From Anaerolineae bacterium (GTDB taxonomy: Bacteria; Chloroflexota; Anaerolineae; B4-G1; SLSP01): a stretch of 7,225 nt of DNA. The position numbers and the translations under genes are program-made. Below, in pieces: positions 5,096 to 7,225 of the stretch (its first letter is position 1; every line of letters starts with the position of its first letter). The DNA is taken from contig JAIOSN010000266.1 of assembly GCA_021107605.1 (NCBI GenBank), forward strand, positions 1-7,225, read 5' to 3'. Under the pieces are notes generated by a model. The model was not told the DNA's origin and ran no database searches. It saw nothing but the letters and a program-made list of their open reading frames with translations.

Positions 5096-6028
5096 CTATT
5101 TTGAGGAAACGCTATAATCATCAAGCAGACCGCGTAATTGTCCCACAAGCATAGGTAAATCTTCTTGAACTGTCCGCCATATTACCGCTAAATTCACGCC
5201 AAAATACTCGTGTATCAATTTATCTCTGGTTCCCGTTATTTCTCGCCAGAGGATTTCGGTATATCTCTCTCGCATATCTTGCGGTATCTTTTCCGCCGCT
5301 TCCCCGATGATTTCTATCGCCCGTACAACCGCGTATGTTGTTTTCTCGTCCTCTTCAAATCGTTGATAACTCATTTCCCCCACAAACTCTAGCGGTTTTT
5401 CGGCACTCTCCAGCATGTCTCGAACGTAATCCGAGTACACTCGATACCTGCTCATACCGGCTGGGAACTCTCTCAAAATGTATTCACCGATGGCAGGCTT
5501 CAGACTATCCTTCATTACCAAGTCCACTTTTACATGCAGTTCATCGCTTAAGAAGTTCTCTACCGCGACAAACCGGAATAACGAAGGAGTTTCATTGAAC
5601 GTGACTAACAAATCTAAGTCGCTCTTTTCTCGCTCATCTCCGCGCACAAACGACCCAAAGATTTCCAATGATTGCAGCTGGTATTGAGCGCGTAACACTG
5701 GAAGCAAATCTTTTATTCTTTCATTACGCGGTTTACGTTTTTTAGAATTTTTACCAGACGGGCACTTTCCTTTCCGGGCCTGTTTTTGGTCTGCTTCGCC
5801 AGTCGGGGCAGCTGGCGGGGGGGCTGCGCGATTAGGTTTTAGGTTAGGCTTTCCGGGGCCACCTTTTAGGCGCGCAATTTCGTCACGTAGTTGTTGATTC
5901 GCGTTTTTTACCTCCCGTAGCTCGGTCGTGATAACCTCTATATGATTCAGCAATTGCTCTAAAATTTGCTGAATTTCAGGTTCCCGGTCCCCGGCGGCAC
6001 AGTCAATAGTTTGCAGTTCTTTGTTCAT
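5096..6028 (-). CDS. Transposase-like leader + MntA nucleotidyltransferase + HepT HEPN RNase fusion (310 aa)
   Basis: One uninterrupted reading frame carries three parts. Residues 16-66 form a coiled coil ending in LRDEIARLKGGPGKPNLKPN, which resembles the leader before the DDE domain of IS66-like transposases. A Pro/Ala- then Lys-rich linker follows (67-101). Residues 102-190 are a minimal nucleotidyltransferase of the MntA type, with GSFVRG (125-130), SDLD (Asp137, Asp139) and a third acid at Asp169. Residues 192-310 are a HepT-like HEPN domain with the RNase motif RDKLIHEY (Arg268, His273, Tyr275). In known HepT-MntA toxin-antitoxin pairs these are separate genes, and MntA adds AMP groups to the tyrosine of the Rx4HxY motif. 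Here toxin and antitoxin would be covalently joined. ATG 6028 is preferred over TTG 6046; neither has a clear ribosome binding site. All catalytic residues are kept, so this is not an obvious pseudogene. Confidence 0.88.
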   Translation of the reverse strand: MNKELQTIDCAAGDREPEIQQILEQLLNHIEVITTELREVKNANQQLRDEIARLKGGPGKPNLKPNRAAPPPAAPTGEADQKQARKGKCPSGKNSKKRKPRNERIKDLLPVLRAQYQLQSLEIFGSFVRGDEREKSDLDLLVTFNETPSLFRFVAVENFLSDELHVKVDLVMKDSLKPAIGEYILREFPAGMSRYRVYSDYVRDMLESAEKPLEFVGEMSYQRFEEDEKTTYAVVRAIEIIGEAAEKIPQDMRERYTEILWREITGTRDKLIHEYFGVNLAVIWRTVQEDLPMLVGQLRGLLDDYSVSSK

Positions 6029-6046
6029 CACAACTTTAGGATACAA

Positions 6047-6166
6047 TGAGCCGGCGCTAATAAAAAGTGGTGAAATTCTCCGTTTTTGGGGATTTCTCTC
6101 CCTTGTGAGTAGGGAGCATTTCTAGTCCTCAACCACTAACATTTTGAGTAATTACCAAAATATCTT
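6047..6166. other. Short gap upstream of the fusion gene; no promoter recognised
   Basis: This should hold the promoter and leader of the leftward fusion gene, but no convincing -35/-10 pair was found on the reverse strand. It contains an imperfect stem at about 6070-6095 (GAAAT/ATTTC outer pairs with G-U inside). A 6-bp inverted repeat ATTTTG/CAAAAT (6141-6146 with 6156-6161) lies just past the stop of the 117-aa gene. The fusion gene may therefore be read from further upstream. Confidence 0.3.
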
Positions 6167-6520
6167 TTACTTGAAGGCAAAGGGGGTACGTTCACTTGCA
6201 CATTGATACACTAAACCGCAGTCCATCTCATCGTCTGCAGCAGGGTAACATGAACTGCCTGTTCCTGTAGTGTCCCACTCCCCTCCACGACAATTGAATG
6301 GTTCGCGGCCCTCCATCCATTCCTCTATCCGGTCCCACTGCTCCGGTACAGTTATAGCTTGGGACTTCTTCACATCTGCGTCAACGAATGCATAGACCAG
6401 TTCGCCAGCAATCCATCCTGGATCATCAGGATATCTTGCACAAGCTGCCTCCAGCATGACCCATACGCATAGCGCGAGTTTGCCAAGAGTGTTTCTGTTA
6501 CTTCCCAGTTGCTTTAACAC
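6167..6520 (-). CDS. Hypothetical 117-aa protein downstream of an RHS remnant
   Basis: Not recognised. It starts at GTG 6520 with a perfect AGGAGG at 6536-6531, 10 nt upstream, which is good evidence for a translated gene. A hydrophobic stretch (LGKLALCVWVMLEAACA, about residues 12-28) could be a weak signal peptide or a buried helix; the E before AAC argues against a proper lipobox. The C-terminal half is acidic and has four cysteines (FNC, SSC, MDC, YQC), which could form disulfides or bind metal. It lies 41 nt downstream of the end of an RHS-core fragment on the same strand, the position of immunity genes in RHS toxin loci. An immunity role is inference only; the RHS piece has no toxin tip here. 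Confidence 0.6.
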   Translation of the reverse strand: MLKQLGSNRNTLGKLALCVWVMLEAACARYPDDPGWIAGELVYAFVDADVKKSQAITVPEQWDRIEEWMEGREPFNCRGGEWDTTGTGSSCYPAADDEMDCGLVYQCASERTPFAFK

Positions 6521-6530
6521 ATCCTTGTTT

Positions 6531-6536
6531 CCTCCT
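6531..6536 (-). promoter_or_regulatory. Ribosome binding site fixing the GTG start of the 117-aa gene
   Basis: On the reverse strand AGGAGG lies 10 nt before GTG 6520. The nearer ATG, overlapping this GTG in another frame, reaches a stop after two codons, so GTG is the only useful start. Confidence 0.65.
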
Positions 6537-6561
6537 GAAAAATTATATTTCGGCTGCGCCC

Positions 6562-6717
6562 TTACGGGTTCGGTTTGGTGTACTTGAGGGGATTGTTCAG
6601 CGTGTAGGCATACCGGTTCAGGTTCTGCGGGTCGCTGGGACGGGGCACGATCGTATCCGCGCTGATAAACCGTCCCAACGCGGGGTTGTAGTAGCGGGCG
6701 CGGTAGTCGGTAGGCAT
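6562..6717 (-). pseudogene. RHS repeat-associated core, 3' remnant
   Basis: Residues from DYRARYYNPALGRFISADT through LNRYAYTLNNPLKYT match the conserved end of the RHS/YD-repeat associated core, the segment just before the variable toxin tip of RHS proteins. Upstream of about 6710 the similarity stops, and the frame meets a stop at 6763-6765, so the large shell domain is missing. At the other end the usual D-P-x-G is replaced by KPNP and a stop (6564-6562), so no toxin tip follows. The best reading is a truncated relic: an ATG exists at 6717 and a TTG at 6744, but neither has a ribosome binding site. A 10-bp inverted repeat (6741-6776) sits at the truncated end. Confidence 0.82.
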
Positions 6718-6740
6718 GGTGCTCTGGGCAAAGCCTGGTC

Positions 6741-6776
6741 GCAACGTACCGTGACGCGCGTGTTAAGGTACGTTGC
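6741..6776. repeat. 10-bp perfect inverted repeat at the RHS truncation boundary
   Basis: GCAACGTACC (6741-6750) is the exact complement of GGTACGTTGC (6767-6776). The 16-nt loop contains the palindrome ACGCGCGT. It lies where RHS similarity is lost, so it may be a small element inserted there, an excision scar or a terminator. No U-tract follows on either strand. Confidence 0.7.
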
Positions 6777-6824
6777 CTATTGTGTCCGCGGTGGGACTGC
6801 GATGCAAGTCACGTTACAAGATGG

Positions 6825-6870
6825 AACCGCACAGCGGGCGGGGATACGAGTCCCCGCCCGCTGTGCGGTT
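6825..6870. repeat. 20-bp perfect GC-rich hairpin (MITE-like or terminator)
   Basis: The arm at 6825-6844 is perfectly complementary to 6851-6870, with a 6-nt TACGAG loop. Twenty perfect, mostly G-C pairs are far more than an ordinary terminator needs, and no U-tract follows on either strand. It lies 20 nt past the stop of the leftward membrane gene, so it could define its 3' end. Lack of mismatches suggests a young or selected palindrome. Confidence 0.85.
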
Positions 6871-6890
6871 ACCTACAAACCACGAAAGGG

Positions 6891-7225
6891 TTATCCTCCA
6901 AAGTTTTTCTTCTCAACAAAGAAAAGATTGTACAGCGACCATCCTCCTGCCCCGACTATCCAACCACTAACCAGCATTATTGAAGCAGGCAACCATGCCA
7001 CAGCCCAGGGTACGTGAAATTTGTATCCAAGACTCGTAGTAATAGAAAACAACCATAATGCACTGCACTGCAAGATGCTAGCACATACACTCAGGCGCTT
7101 TCTTTTGGGACGAATGTATTGCGCTTCCCAGGAAAGTTTCATGAGAGATCCACTCAAAAAACAGCCGATCACAAACCCAAGTACCAATTTCACTTCTGCA
7201 TAATTTTGACGCAAAGCTAGTTGCA
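6891..7225 (-). CDS. Membrane protein, C-terminal part or small complete protein (unrecognised)
   Basis: The frame is open from the stop at 6891 to the right edge. A TTG at 7214 would give 107 aa but has no ribosome binding site, so the true start is probably outside. Three hydrophobic segments are visible, at residues about 8-25, 41-62 and 68-99 counted from that TTG. The loop between the first two (YIRPKRKRL) and the C-terminal tail (VEKKN) are basic, which puts both in the cytoplasm and leaves the N-terminal side outside. That fits one more upstream segment beyond the edge. Tryptophan-rich membrane segments and the lower GC content compared with trpS/trpB suggest accessory DNA. The family is not recognised. 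Confidence 0.65.
   Translation of the reverse strand, partial: QLALRQNYAEVKLVLGFVIGCFLSGSLMKLSWEAQYIRPKRKRLSVCASILQCSALWLFSITTSLGYKFHVPWAVAWLPASIMLVSGWIVGAGGWSLYNLFFVEKKNFGG

Noticed and set aside
6411..6520. Lipoprotein signal at the start of the 117-aa protein
   Set aside because: The LEAAC sequence has Glu at the -3 position and the hydrophobic stretch is short, so a lipobox is not supported.
6751..7017. Overlapping forward ORFs of 60-88 aa at the right end
   Set aside because: They cross the 20-bp palindrome and lie opposite the membrane-protein frame; no ribosome binding sites or motifs.

Overview
The window looks like a chromosomal segment of an environmental bacterium, most plausibly a Chloroflexota (Anaerolineae-like) member. 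This is an inference from three things: a T-box-controlled trpS, a TrpB2-type tryptophan synthase beta gene, and gaps full of short degenerate tandem repeats and REP-like hairpins. No taxonomic marker is present, so the placement is tentative.

Left part (1-1120): the 5' part of a leftward Eis-like GNAT acetyltransferase runs off the left edge. It has its own sigma70-type promoter at 860-888. The gap to its right holds an inverted/direct repeat at 947-981 and two micro-repeat blocks.

Middle part (1120-4760): a tryptophan module reads rightward. A near-consensus promoter (1122-1150) drives a T-box leader (about 1157-1495) with a UGG specifier, a UGGC acceptor-pairing bulge that suits tRNA-Trp, and a 12-bp terminator. 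An unusually long, repeat-filled spacer (about 425 nt) leads to trpS (1921-2985). After 367 nt of hairpin-rich DNA and an in-phase 8-bp repeat array comes trpB2 (3353-4696), closed by a strong hairpin at 4724-4758. The logic is simple: uncharged tRNA-Trp would raise tryptophanyl-tRNA synthetase and, if the two genes are co-transcribed, the enzyme for the last step of tryptophan synthesis.

Right part (4760-7225): an accessory region read leftward. From right to left it holds the end of a membrane protein (6891-7225), a 20-bp perfect hairpin (6825-6870), a 10-bp inverted repeat (6741-6776), and a truncated RHS-core remnant (6562-6717). Next come an unrecognised 117-aa gene (6167-6520) and a single ORF (5096-6028) joining three parts: a transposase-like coiled-coil leader, a MntA-type nucleotidyltransferase and a HepT-type HEPN ribonuclease. 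MntA and HepT are normally separate antitoxin and toxin genes, so this three-part fusion is the most unusual item here.

Across all gaps, different sequences are tandemly repeated with strict periods of 7, 8, 9 or 20 bp. This suggests a genome-wide process that creates short tandem repeats, comparable to the STRR repeats of cyanobacteria.
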